Assembly (NCBI GenBank): GCA_947311815.1 | Contig: CAMZMA010000282.1 | Span: 1-10,019, forward strand | Direction of reading: 5' to 3' | DNA length: 10,019 nt | Origin: an uncultured Flavobacteriaceae bacterium | GTDB taxonomy: Bacteria; Bacteroidota; Bacteroidia; Flavobacteriales; Flavobacteriaceae | Shown here: one piece after another, positions 1 through 6,477 of the stretch | Numbering within the stretch: the first letter of the stretch is position 1 | Layout of the letters: each line of letters starts with the position of its first letter | Notes under the pieces: generated by a model | The model's input: only the letters and a program-made list of their open reading frames with translations | Told to the model about the DNA's origin: nothing | Databases searched by the model: none | Made by a program: the position numbers and the translations under genes

Positions 1-1
1 A

Positions 2-436
2 AAATCTTTAAAAAAATATTTTACCGATTTTAGTTTTAAACATCCAACACCCAATGATATTAAACGAACTGTAGAAAAAGTTTCGGGTATAAATTTAGAT
101 TGGTATTTAAATGAATGGACAGAAACTACACACACTATAGATTACGGAATAAAATCAGTAAATAACAAGACGATTACACTAGAACGTATTGGTAAAATGC
201 CAATGCCTATTGATGTTGAGGTTACTTTTGTTGATGGAAGTAAAGAACAATTTAACATTCCGTTACGCATTATGAGAGGAAACAAACCAACCAGTGCAAC
301 TATTTTAAAAGATTGGGCATGGGCATTTCCTACCTATACATTTACAACCTCTAAACCTATAAAATCTGTAAAAATTGACAGGTCTCAATTAATGGCAGAT
401 ATTAATCTAGAAAACAACAACTTTGAGGTGAAGTAA
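2..436 (+). CDS. M1-family metallopeptidase (aminopeptidase), C-terminal fragment
   Basis: This is the last 144 codons of a gene that begins outside the window; the reading frame is open from base 2 to a TAA at 434-436. The visible protein resembles the C-terminal part of flavobacterial M1 aminopeptidases. A helical stretch contains a DWYLNEW segment (about residues 33-39 of the fragment), and a beta-rich domain with a GKMPMPIDVEV segment follows. The zinc site (HExxH plus a downstream E), which would prove peptidase activity, lies upstream and cannot be seen. Family members remove N-terminal residues from peptides and are commonly exported in Bacteroidota. No other + strand gene follows it directly; a hairpin terminator lies 26 bases after the stop. 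The family assignment rests on recognised C-terminal sequence patterns, so it is probable rather than certain. Confidence 0.75.
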   Translation, partial: KSLKKYFTDFSFKHPTPNDIKRTVEKVSGINLDWYLNEWTETTHTIDYGIKSVNNKTITLERIGKMPMPIDVEVTFVDGSKEQFNIPLRIMRGNKPTSATILKDWAWAFPTYTFTTSKPIKSVKIDRSQLMADINLENNNFEVK

Positions 437-462
437 ATTATCTTTGATACTAAAACTCTGTT

Positions 463-502
463 AAAAAACCAATCTGTTTATGCTAAATAGGTTGGTTTTT
501 TT
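463..502. terminator. Bidirectional intrinsic terminator between converging genes
   Basis: The arms AAAAAACCAA (463-472) and TTGGTTTTTT (492-501) are perfectly complementary and enclose a 19-base loop. Because each arm carries its own A or T run, the hairpin is followed by a U-tract when read from either strand. It lies between the + strand aminopeptidase stop (436) and the minus-strand exporter stop (518), so it can end both transcripts. The stem is only four G/C-containing pairs strong apart from the A/T run, and the loop is long, so its efficiency is uncertain. Confidence 0.65.
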
Positions 503-517
503 ACAAGAACAAGAGAT

Positions 518-615
518 TTATTCTACGTTCTCTATTAAATTATTCAAGTTTAATTTTTCTTTTGGTATAAACCCTTTTAACATTAAAAGAGTGCCAAAAA
601 CAATTAACAAAATAC
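518..615 (-). pseudogene. Displaced last segment of the LysE-family exporter
   Basis: Read on the minus strand from base 615 to the TAA at 518-520, this stretch encodes 32 residues. They start GILLIVFGTLLMLKGF and end in a polar NLNNLIENVE tail. The hydrophobic part is what is expected for the sixth and last helix of a LysE-family exporter. It joins exactly to residue 192 of the upstream frame (ATG at 618-616) if one G is added to the GG at 616-615. It has no start codon or upstream signal of its own, so I read it as part of the same gene split by a one-base deletion, not as a separate gene. Confidence 0.75.
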
Positions 616-1191
616 CATACCACGTTTTATTTTGTAAATAACGGCAGGTGTTAATTTCGATTTTAATTGTTTTGCTAAGAAAATTTTGCCTAAATCGGTT
701 AAAAAATAACTGATAATAATGGTAAAGAAATACCAAAAAATATGAGTAGGATTCATATCTAAAGTAGGACCAATCACCACAATTAAACCTAACCAAAACG
801 CCAAAACGCCAATATTAATAAAATTTAAAAAGAACCCTTTTAACAGTAGTTTTAGATAATTGTTTTGAATCGGAATTTTAATTTCAGGTTCATCAACTTC
901 TTTTTTATCCGACTTGTCTAAATAAGTAATTACTCCGTAAATGATTAATATAAATCCGCCAATAAAAAACAATCTCGGGTCATCTTTTATTTTTTCTAAC
1001 AAACTTTTGCTACCGTAATAGGCAATTAAAATAAAAGAAACATCGCCCAACAAAACACCAATATCAAAAGCAATAGCAGCTCTTGCGCCTTTTAAAATAC
1101 TGGTTTGAATCAGCATAAAAAAAACAGGACCAATCATAAATGAAAGGAAAAATCCGAAAAAAACAGCGTTTTTAATGTCGTAAATATCCAT
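604..1191 (-). CDS. LysE-family amino-acid exporter, frameshifted near the C-terminus
   Basis: This is an inner-membrane protein of the LysE/RhtB type, whose members export amino acids such as lysine, threonine or homoserine. As read, it has 195 residues with five hydrophobic segments (roughly residues 9-33, 39-60, 73-90, 111-140 and 149-172). An early GPVFFML motif matches the conserved N-terminal GP region of the family. The frame ends abruptly at residue 195 after the sequence KIKRGMVFC. The missing final helix is present in another frame at 518-615, so the intact gene would encode about 224 residues, normal for the family. The ATG at 1191 lies 17 bases after the stop of the reductase gene, which indicates an asd-reductase-exporter operon. 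The substrate cannot be told from sequence, although asd in the operon hints at aspartate-family amino acids. Whether the truncated form works is unknown. Confidence 0.8.
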   Translation of the reverse strand: MDIYDIKNAVFFGFFLSFMIGPVFFMLIQTSILKGARAAIAFDIGVLLGDVSFILIAYYGSKSLLEKIKDDPRLFFIGGFILIIYGVITYLDKSDKKEVDEPEIKIPIQNNYLKLLLKGFFLNFINIGVLAFWLGLIVVIGPTLDMNPTHIFWYFFTIIISYFLTDLGKIFLAKQLKSKLTPAVIYKIKRGMVFC

Positions 1192-1208
1192 ACAGTAAAA
1201 ATCGTATT

Positions 1209-2255
1209 TTACACGTTATCAAAATCAATATGTATCTTTTTTGTTGTAGGATACGCCTGACAAGTTAAAATAAAACCATCTGCAATTTCTTGCTCTGTTA
1301 AAATGTCGTTTTTACTCATTACCGCTTTTCCTTCGGTAACAATTGCCATACAACTACTACAAACTCCGCCTTGGCAAGAGTAAGGAGCATCGATATTTTC
1401 TCGTAAAGAAGCTGCCAAAATATCGTCTTTGGTATTCATGGTAAAGGTAGTTTCTTCATCATCTACTAACACGGTAATTTCTGCTTTCCCTTCGGGGATT
1501 TCTACCTGATTTTCATCAGAAGCACTTGCAGTAAACAACTCATAATGAATGTGCTCTTTTCCCATTCCGTTTTCTTCTAAAGCACTAGAAACAACCTGTA
1601 TCATTTCTTCTGGACCACATAAAAAGGCTTCGTTAAAAGCAATTTCTTTGTATTGGTTTTTGATGTAAAAATTAGTGTTTCCTTTGTCAATTCTACCAAA
1701 TAAAGTGTCTTTTTGAGGCGTTCTGCTAAAAACATAATGTACTTTAAATCTCTCTGGATATTGTGCTGCTAAATCATTCAATTCATCATAAAAAATAGTG
1801 TCTTCAGCACTTTTATTACCATAAATTAACGTGAATTTTGATGCGTTTTCTGCTTCTACCACACTTTTAATCATAGACAAAACAGGTGTAATTCCGCTAC
1901 CCGCCGCAAAACCGATATAATTCATGTTTTGTTGAGGTTCTAAAATAAATTTCCCTTCAGGTTTGGCAACTTCTAAAGTATCGCCTTTTGCTAATTTTGT
2001 GGTTGCAAAAACAGAAAACGTGCCGTTTTCTACTGCCTTAACAGCCACTTTTAATTCGCCGCTTTTTGGCGATGAGCAAATAGAATACGCTCTTCTAATT
2101 TCAGCACCATTTACGGTTGCTTTTAAGGTAATATATTGTCCTGCTTTAAAAGAAAACGTGTCTTTTAAATTTGACGGAATCTCAAAAACCAAAGAAACGG
2201 CATTTGCCGTTTCTTTAATAACTTGTTGTATTTTTAATTGATAAAATGTTGCCAT
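1209..2255 (-). CDS. Ferredoxin-NADP reductase family protein with C-terminal 2Fe-2S domain (PaaE-like)
   Basis: This soluble flavoprotein of 348 residues moves electrons between NAD(P)H, FAD and a 2Fe-2S cluster. Three domains appear in order. The FAD-binding barrel carries RAYS (55-58). The nucleotide-binding domain carries AAGSGITP (117-124) and CGPEEMI (213-219). The C-terminal plant-type ferredoxin domain has its cluster cysteines at 294, 299, 302 and 332 in the CxxxxCxxC...C pattern. Order and length match PaaE, the reductase of the phenylacetyl-CoA epoxidase, and related Hmp/Vanillate-type reductases. No paaABCD genes are nearby, however, and similar stand-alone proteins occur throughout the Flavobacteriaceae, so the physiological partner is unknown. 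It starts 5 bases after the asd stop and ends 17 bases before the exporter gene, indicating one transcript. All expected cofactor residues are present. Confidence 0.9.
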   Translation of the reverse strand: MATFYQLKIQQVIKETANAVSLVFEIPSNLKDTFSFKAGQYITLKATVNGAEIRRAYSICSSPKSGELKVAVKAVENGTFSVFATTKLAKGDTLEVAKPEGKFILEPQQNMNYIGFAAGSGITPVLSMIKSVVEAENASKFTLIYGNKSAEDTIFYDELNDLAAQYPERFKVHYVFSRTPQKDTLFGRIDKGNTNFYIKNQYKEIAFNEAFLCGPEEMIQVVSSALEENGMGKEHIHYELFTASASDENQVEIPEGKAEITVLVDDEETTFTMNTKDDILAASLRENIDAPYSCQGGVCSSCMAIVTEGKAVMSKNDILTEQEIADGFILTCQAYPTTKKIHIDFDNV

Positions 2256-2260
2256 TTGTA

Positions 2261-3250
2261 TTATACTAATTTGTGTGTTATTAAATATTCTGCAATTTGA
2301 ACTGCATTTGTTGCTGCACCTTTACGAAGGTTGTCAGAAACAATCCACAAATTTAAGCTATTTTCTTGAGATTCGTCCCTACGGACTCTTCCCACAAAAA
2401 CATCATCTTTTCCTTGAGCATAAATGGGCATCGGATACAGATTATTATCAACATCATCTTGTACTGTAATTCCGTCTGTATTTTGTAAAATTGCACGCAC
2501 TTCATCAACCGTAAAATGATTTTCAAACTCAATATTTACGCTTTCTGAGTGTCCGCCAACAACAGGGATTCTAACCGCAGTTGCAGTAATAGCAATGCTC
2601 CTATCGTTTAATATTTTTTGAGGCTCACGCACCAATTTCATTTCTTCTTTGGTGTATCCGTTAGCTTCAAAAACATCGCAATGAGGTAAGGCATTTTTAT
2701 GAATTTGATGCGGATACGCTTTGTTACCATCAACACCATTATATTCGTCTTCTAATTGCTGTACCGCTTTTACTCCTGTACCCGTAATCGATTGATAAGT
2801 AGAAACAATCAACCTTTTGATACCGTATTTTTTATGCAAAGGCGCTAAAGTCATCACCAATTGAATGGTAGAACAATTAGGATTTGCAATAATTTTATCG
2901 TCTTTTGTTAATTCGGATGCGTTAATTTCGGGTACAATTAATTTTTTGCTTGCATCCATTCTCCAAGCCGAAGAATTATCGATAACCGTAGTGCCAACTT
3001 CTGCAAATTTTGGCGCCCAAGTTAATGAGGTATTTCCACCAGCAGAAAAAATAGCAATATCGGGTTTTAAATTAACAGCTTCTTGCATACCAATAACGGT
3101 AAATGCAGCTCCTTTATAATTAATTTTTTTACCAACCGAACGTTCTGAAGCAACAGGAATTAATGTTGTGATCGGAAAATTTCTTTCTGCCAATACTTCT
3201 AGCATAATGTTTCCTACCATTCCTGTAGCACCTATAACTGCAACTTTCAT
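2261..3250 (-). CDS. asd: Aspartate-semialdehyde dehydrogenase
   Basis: This cytoplasmic enzyme reduces aspartyl-4-phosphate to aspartate-4-semialdehyde with NADPH. It is the shared second step toward lysine, diaminopimelate, threonine, methionine and isoleucine. The protein has 329 residues, the usual length for the bacterial enzyme. Its N-terminal Rossmann motif is GATGMVG (7-13). The catalytic cysteine is Cys126 in NPNCSTIQ (123-130), and the active-site His is His234 in RIPVVGGHSE. A conserved QSITGTG segment lies at 153-159. The ATG at 3250 directly precedes MKVAVIGATG, which is the standard N-terminus. It is the first gene of a minus-strand operon with the reductase and the LysE-family exporter. 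The upstream region is A/T-rich with only a weak -7 candidate, and no riboswitch (for example a lysine type) can be recognised in the short leader. Confidence 0.96.
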   Translation of the reverse strand: MKVAVIGATGMVGNIMLEVLAERNFPITTLIPVASERSVGKKINYKGAAFTVIGMQEAVNLKPDIAIFSAGGNTSLTWAPKFAEVGTTVIDNSSAWRMDASKKLIVPEINASELTKDDKIIANPNCSTIQLVMTLAPLHKKYGIKRLIVSTYQSITGTGVKAVQQLEDEYNGVDGNKAYPHQIHKNALPHCDVFEANGYTKEEMKLVREPQKILNDRSIAITATAVRIPVVGGHSESVNIEFENHFTVDEVRAILQNTDGITVQDDVDNNLYPMPIYAQGKDDVFVGRVRRDESQENSLNLWIVSDNLRKGAATNAVQIAEYLITHKLV

Positions 3251-3284
3251 TTTTTTGATTTTTAGTATGTTGTTATTAAAGGTG

Positions 3285-3292
3285 CAAATATC
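3285..3292 (-). promoter_or_regulatory. Weak -7 promoter box candidate for the asd operon
   Basis: On the minus strand this reads GATATTTG followed by C, one mismatch from the Bacteroidota -7 consensus TAnnTTTG, and it lies 34 bases upstream of the asd start codon. The nearest upstream TTTG (3321-3318) is 25 bases away, longer than the usual 19-21, so the -33 element is not convincing. It is the best candidate I could find in the divergent region. Confidence 0.3.
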
Positions 3293-3452
3293 TATAAAAA
3301 TAAAATGAAGAATGCTTCAAAAAACTATAAATTATTGGCGTTGTTGTATTTTTATCAAAATGACAGAAATTGTTGAATTTTCTATTAAAATCAGTAGTGT
3401 TTTGTTAAAAATGAGGGTCTTCATTTTTAAATTCATATCATTTAAAAAAGTG

Positions 3453-3460
3453 TATTTTTG
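3453..3460 (+). promoter_or_regulatory. Bacteroidota -7 promoter box upstream of the U32 gene
   Basis: TATTTTTG matches the TAnnTTTG -7 consensus of the Bacteroidota primary sigma factor exactly and is followed by C. It lies 17 bases before the ATG at 3478, which would give a very short leader of about 10 bases. No good TTTG -33 element is found at the expected spacing, only A/T-rich DNA. The box forms one half of a near-palindrome with the following CAAAAAATA. Confidence 0.5.
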
Positions 3461-3477
3461 CAAAAAATAAAAAGACA

Positions 3478-4722
3478 ATGCAAAAGATAGAATTAATGGC
3501 ACCTGCTGGCAACTTTGAATCGTTACAAGCAGCTCTTGATAATGGGTGTGATTCGGTATATTTTGGTGTAGAACAACTAAATATGCGAGCAAGAGCGTCT
3601 ATTAATTTTACTTTAGATGATTTAGAAGAAATCTCTAATCGATGTAAAGCCAAAAATGTACGCACCTATTTAACCTTAAATACCATTATTTACGATCATG
3701 ATTTATCAATTGTAAAAACCTTGATTAAAAAAGCAAAAGAAGCTAATATTTCTGCGGTAATTGCGATGGATCAAGCAGTAATTGGTATTGCAAGAGAAGC
3801 AAATATGGAAGTACATATTTCTACGCAAATTAACATAACCAATATAGAAACGGTTAAATTTTACGCCATGTTTGCAGATACGATGGTGTTGAGTAGAGAG
3901 TTAAGTTTACGTCAGGTAAAAAAAATTACCGAAGACATAGAAAAAAACCAAATTAAAGGACCTTCTGGCAGATTGATAGAAGTAGAAATTTTTGGTCACG
4001 GAGCTTTGTGTATGGCGGTTTCTGGCAAATGTTATATGAGTTTACATTCAACAAATTCATCAGCAAATAGAGGTGCTTGTAAACAAAATTGTCGAAAAAA
4101 ATATACCGTTATCGATCAAGAAACAGGTTTTGAAATGGAGTTGGATAATGAATACATTATGAGTCCGAAAGATTTATGTACCATTGATTTTCTAGACCAA
4201 GTAGCTGATGCTGGCATCAAAGTGTTAAAAATTGAAGGAAGAGGTAGAGCGCCAGAATATGTTGCCAAAGTGATAAAAAGTTATCGTGAAGCAATAGATG
4301 ATGTTGCTAACGGAACGTACAGTAAAGAAAAGGTAATTGGCTGGATGTTAGAACTTGAAAAGGTGTACAATCGTGGTTTTTGGAACGGATATTACCTTGG
4401 TCAAAAATTAGGCGAATGGAGTAAAGAATCAGGATCTCATGCTACACAAAAGAAAGTGTATTTAGGCAAAGGCGTTCATTATTTTCAGAAAGCTAAAATA
4501 GGTGAATTTAAAATTGAAGCGTATGATTTAGCTGTTGGCGATAAAATTCTAATTACAGGGCCAAATACAGGAGCGCAAGAAATGGAGTTAAAAGAAATGT
4601 TTGTAAATGATGCCCCTTCAGAAAAAGCCACCAAAGGAGATGAAATTACTATAAAATTAGATTTTAGAATCCGTAGATCCGATAAACTATATAAAATTGT
4701 AAAAACAGAATTTGCGGAGTAG
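3478..4722 (+). CDS. U32-family protein (TrhP/RlhA-like RNA hydroxylation, annotated as peptidase U32)
   Basis: The protein has 414 residues. Residues 169-187 fit every position of the U32 signature (E-x-F-x2-G-[SA]-[LIVM]-C-x4-G-x-C-x-[LIVM]-S), including Cys178 and Cys185. Further cysteines at 201, 205 and 234 complete a set that could hold the 4Fe-4S cluster reported for U32 proteins such as UbiU/UbiV. The N-terminus (KIELMAPAGNFESLQAAL) and the later LKIEGRGRAPEYV segment (250-262) are typical of the TrhP/YegQ branch. That branch takes part in 5-hydroxyuridine formation at the tRNA wobble position; RlhA is the relative acting on 23S rRNA. The C-terminal region from about 325 looks like a small beta-barrel. 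The old name peptidase is probably misleading here. The ATG is preceded by a good -7 box. A ferredoxin gene follows after a repeat-containing 79-bp gap. The family is certain; the exact RNA target is inferred. Confidence 0.9.
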   Translation: MQKIELMAPAGNFESLQAALDNGCDSVYFGVEQLNMRARASINFTLDDLEEISNRCKAKNVRTYLTLNTIIYDHDLSIVKTLIKKAKEANISAVIAMDQAVIGIAREANMEVHISTQINITNIETVKFYAMFADTMVLSRELSLRQVKKITEDIEKNQIKGPSGRLIEVEIFGHGALCMAVSGKCYMSLHSTNSSANRGACKQNCRKKYTVIDQETGFEMELDNEYIMSPKDLCTIDFLDQVADAGIKVLKIEGRGRAPEYVAKVIKSYREAIDDVANGTYSKEKVIGWMLELEKVYNRGFWNGYYLGQKLGEWSKESGSHATQKKVYLGKGVHYFQKAKIGEFKIEAYDLAVGDKILITGPNTGAQEMELKEMFVNDAPSEKATKGDEITIKLDFRIRRSDKLYKIVKTEFAE

Positions 4723-4726
4723 TGAA

Positions 4727-4782
4727 AAGTTAGTTATTAGTAGTTAGGGATTAGTGGTTAGGGGTTAGTAAATAGTAGTTAG
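4727..4782 (+). repeat. Degenerate 7-bp phased repeat array (nnnDTAG x 8)
   Basis: Eight consecutive heptamers, each ending in TAG, fill this stretch without a break in phase: AAGTTAG, TTATTAG, TAGTTAG, GGATTAG, TGGTTAG, GGGTTAG, TAAATAG, TAGTTAG. The first three bases vary freely while the last three never do. It begins four bases after the U32 stop codon and ends 19 bases before the ferredoxin start. Because 7 is not a multiple of 3, the array puts TAG in all three + frames, and the CTAA complements put TAA in the minus frames. Its function is unknown; I call it a repeat only. Confidence 0.8.
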
Positions 4783-4801
4783 GTTTTTAAAAATAACAAA
4801 A

Positions 4802-5032
4802 ATGGTAGTCATTACACTACAACGTAAAAAATGTATCGGTTGCAATTATTGTGTAGAGTTAGCACCTGCACAGTTTCAGATGTCTAAAAAAGACGGAAAA
4901 TCGGTCTTGTTACACGCTACTGAAAAAAAAGGTTTTTTTACCATAAAAACATACGACGAAACTATTTTTGAAGCATCAAACGAAGCTAAAAAAGCGTGTC
5001 CTGTTAATATTATTGAGGTGAAACAAGTGTAG
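4802..5032 (+). CDS. Small single-cluster 4Fe-4S ferredoxin
   Basis: This 76-residue soluble electron carrier has CIGCNYC near its start (Cys11, Cys14, Cys17) and a fourth cysteine, Cys66, in an ACPVNII segment. That is the CxxCxxC...CP pattern of ferredoxins carrying one 4Fe-4S cluster, with the second cluster motif lost. The short region between the two parts (18-60) is polar and shows no extra domain. It lies 79 bases after a U32-family gene that probably also carries an Fe-S cluster, so the ferredoxin could supply electrons to it or to another cellular partner. This pairing is inference. The start follows an A-rich stretch (AATAACAAAA), usual in Bacteroidota, and no Shine-Dalgarno sequence is visible. 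The family is clear; the partner is not. Confidence 0.88.
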   Translation: MVVITLQRKKCIGCNYCVELAPAQFQMSKKDGKSVLLHATEKKGFFTIKTYDETIFEASNEAKKACPVNIIEVKQV

Positions 5033-5079
5033 TTTTTCTTTTTTCATCGCCTTAAAAAAACTTCTTTTTCTTTCCTGTA

Positions 5080-5101
5080 GAATCCGTATATTTACAGATT
5101 C
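5080..5101 (+). promoter_or_regulatory. Possible ricT promoter region with overlapping imperfect palindrome
   Basis: TATATTTA at 5087-5094 is one base away from the TAnnTTTG -7 consensus. It sits inside an imperfect inverted repeat with outer arms GAATC (5080-5084) and GATTC (5097-5101), one mismatch, then inner GT/AC pairs around ATATTT. This would place transcription start about 85 bases upstream of the ricT ATG. There is no clear TTTG -33 element. Overlap of palindrome and -7 box would suit an operator, but chance is possible in such A/T-rich DNA. Confidence 0.3.
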
Positions 5102-5121
5102 ATCAACCTTTGGTTGATTTT
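5102..5121 (+). terminator. Short hairpin ahead of ricT, possible weak terminator
   Basis: ATCAACC (5102-5108) and GGTTGAT (5112-5118) are perfect complements with a TTT loop, followed by only three more T residues. It lies 69 bases after the ferredoxin stop. It could be a weak terminator for the U32-ferredoxin unit, or a structure in the ricT leader if transcription starts near 5100. Confidence 0.35.
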
Positions 5122-5184
5122 CAGATAAAATTATTTAAGAACTATCAGAAACCTAAACAGTTTCTATAAATATATATCATTTTT

Positions 5185-6477
5185 ATGGGATGTAGTAGTT
5201 GTGCTACCACCAGTAATGGCTTGCCAAAAGGCTGTAAAAGCAATGGAACTTGCGCCACAGGTGGATGTGAAAAATTAACCGTATTTGATTGGCTGTCTAA
5301 CATGACATTGCCATCAGGAGAAAAACCTTTCGATATTTTTGAAATCCGTTTTAAAAACGGACGAAAACATTTTTTTAGAAACACCGAAAACCTGACACTT
5401 TGTATGGGCGATGTGGTTGCAACCGAAGGTTCGCCAGGGCACGATATTGGTGTCGTTTCATTAGCAGGAGAATTGGTAAAAGTGCAAATGAAAAAACGCA
5501 ACGTGACCGAAGATAGTGAGGATGTGAAAAAAATATACAGAAAAGCTTCTCAACGCGATATTGATATTTGGCAAGAGGCAAGAGACAAAGAGCAAGAAAC
5601 ACAGCGTAAAGGAAGAGAAATTATTGGTCGTTTAGGCTTGCAAATGAAATTATCTGATGTAGAATACCAAGGCGATGGTAAAAAAGCTACATTTTATTAT
5701 ACAGCAGAAGCAAGAGTAGATTTTAGACAATTAATTAGAGATTTAGCAGGCGCTTTTTCTATTAGAGTAGAAATGAAACAAGTTGGCGCAAGACAAGAGG
5801 CAGCACGTTTAGGCGGTATTGGTTCGTGTGGTAGAGAATTGTGTTGCTCTACATGGTTAACAGACTTTAGAAAAGTAACTACCTCTGCAGCAAGATATCA
5901 ACAATTATCATTAAATCCGTTAAAATTAGCAGGTCAATGTGGTAAACTTAAATGCTGTTTAAATTTTGAATTAGACACGTATTTAGACGCTTTAAAAGCT
6001 TTTCCTAAACAAGATTTAGTCTTAAAAACCGAAAAAGGACCCGCAGTTTTTGTGAAAATGGATATTTTTAAAAGCTTGCTGTGGTACACCTATAAAGAAG
6101 AAAGATCTAAGTGGTTTAAAATTACCTTAGAGCAGGTGCAAGAAATTATTGAATTAAATAAAAATAATGAAAAATCTATTTCGTTAGAAGAGTATGAATC
6201 TGAAATTGAGGTTGTAAAAGAAGTAAGTTTTGAAGATGCTGTTGGGCAAGATAGTTTAACGCGTTTTGATGTTCCTAAACATAAGAAAAGAAGAAACAAC
6301 AGAAACCGTAGAAAGAAAAAACCAGTTCACGCAAATAACAATCAGCAAAAAAAGAGACAAAACAATAAGCAACAACAACCAAAAGCTGAAAACAACACGC
6401 AAAAAAAACCAAGAAGAAACAATAAAAACCGCAGAAGAAACGGAAATAACAATGGAACTACCAATCAAAAAAAATAA
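5185..6477 (+). CDS. ricT: PSP1-domain iron-sulfur protein, RicT (YaaT)-like
   Basis: The protein has 430 residues. The central part (about 50-320) matches the PSP1/YaaT family, with the hallmark cysteines of GSCGRELCCSTW (215, 220, 221) and QCGKLKCCL (252, 257, 258). In Bacillus RicT these cysteines help bind 4Fe-4S clusters in the RicA-RicF-RicT complex, which supports RNase Y-dependent mRNA maturation and developmental control. Bacteroidota lack sporulation, so the role here must differ and is unknown. Two additions are visible. One is a Cys-rich N-terminus (Cys3, 6, 17, 23, 28), a possible extra metal site. The other is a very basic Asn/Lys/Arg/Gln-rich tail from about 365 to 430, likely disordered and perhaps RNA-binding. 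The gene overlaps gldH by 26 bp and heads a cluster with gldH and PBP1A. The symbol is by family similarity. Confidence 0.88.
   Translation: MGCSSCATTSNGLPKGCKSNGTCATGGCEKLTVFDWLSNMTLPSGEKPFDIFEIRFKNGRKHFFRNTENLTLCMGDVVATEGSPGHDIGVVSLAGELVKVQMKKRNVTEDSEDVKKIYRKASQRDIDIWQEARDKEQETQRKGREIIGRLGLQMKLSDVEYQGDGKKATFYYTAEARVDFRQLIRDLAGAFSIRVEMKQVGARQEAARLGGIGSCGRELCCSTWLTDFRKVTTSAARYQQLSLNPLKLAGQCGKLKCCLNFELDTYLDALKAFPKQDLVLKTEKGPAVFVKMDIFKSLLWYTYKEERSKWFKITLEQVQEIIELNKNNEKSISLEEYESEIEVVKEVSFEDAVGQDSLTRFDVPKHKKRRNNRNRRKKKPVHANNNQQKKRQNNKQQQPKAENNTQKKPRRNNKNRRRNGNNNGTTNQKK

Noticed and set aside
1963..3119. + strand open frames inside the reductase and asd genes
   Set aside because: Both host genes have complete motifs on the minus strand, and the + strand translations match nothing recognisable.
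3306..3319. 14-bp near-palindrome TGAAGAATGCTTCA upstream of asd
   Set aside because: The arms are only 5 bp, it occurs once, and it does not align with a convincing promoter; it is not enough to call an operator.
3332..3665. Minus-strand open frames covering the divergent region and the start of the U32 gene
   Set aside because: They overlap a well-supported + strand gene, show no recognisable protein pattern, and have no promoter signal; they are antisense shadows.
4727..4782. Telomere-like TTAGGG repeats
   Set aside because: The period is 7 with variable leading bases, the position is between bacterial genes, and no true hexamer repeat is present.
5031..5061. AGTTTTT and AAAAACT arms after the ferredoxin gene as a terminator
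   Set aside because: The stem would be almost all A-T with an 18-base or longer loop, expected by chance in this composition.
6266..6451. Open + strand frame that would extend gldH upstream by 62 codons
   Set aside because: It lies within the A-rich basic tail of ricT, encodes low-complexity polar sequence, and would bury the lipoprotein signal peptide. The ATG at 6452 gives a proper N-terminus.
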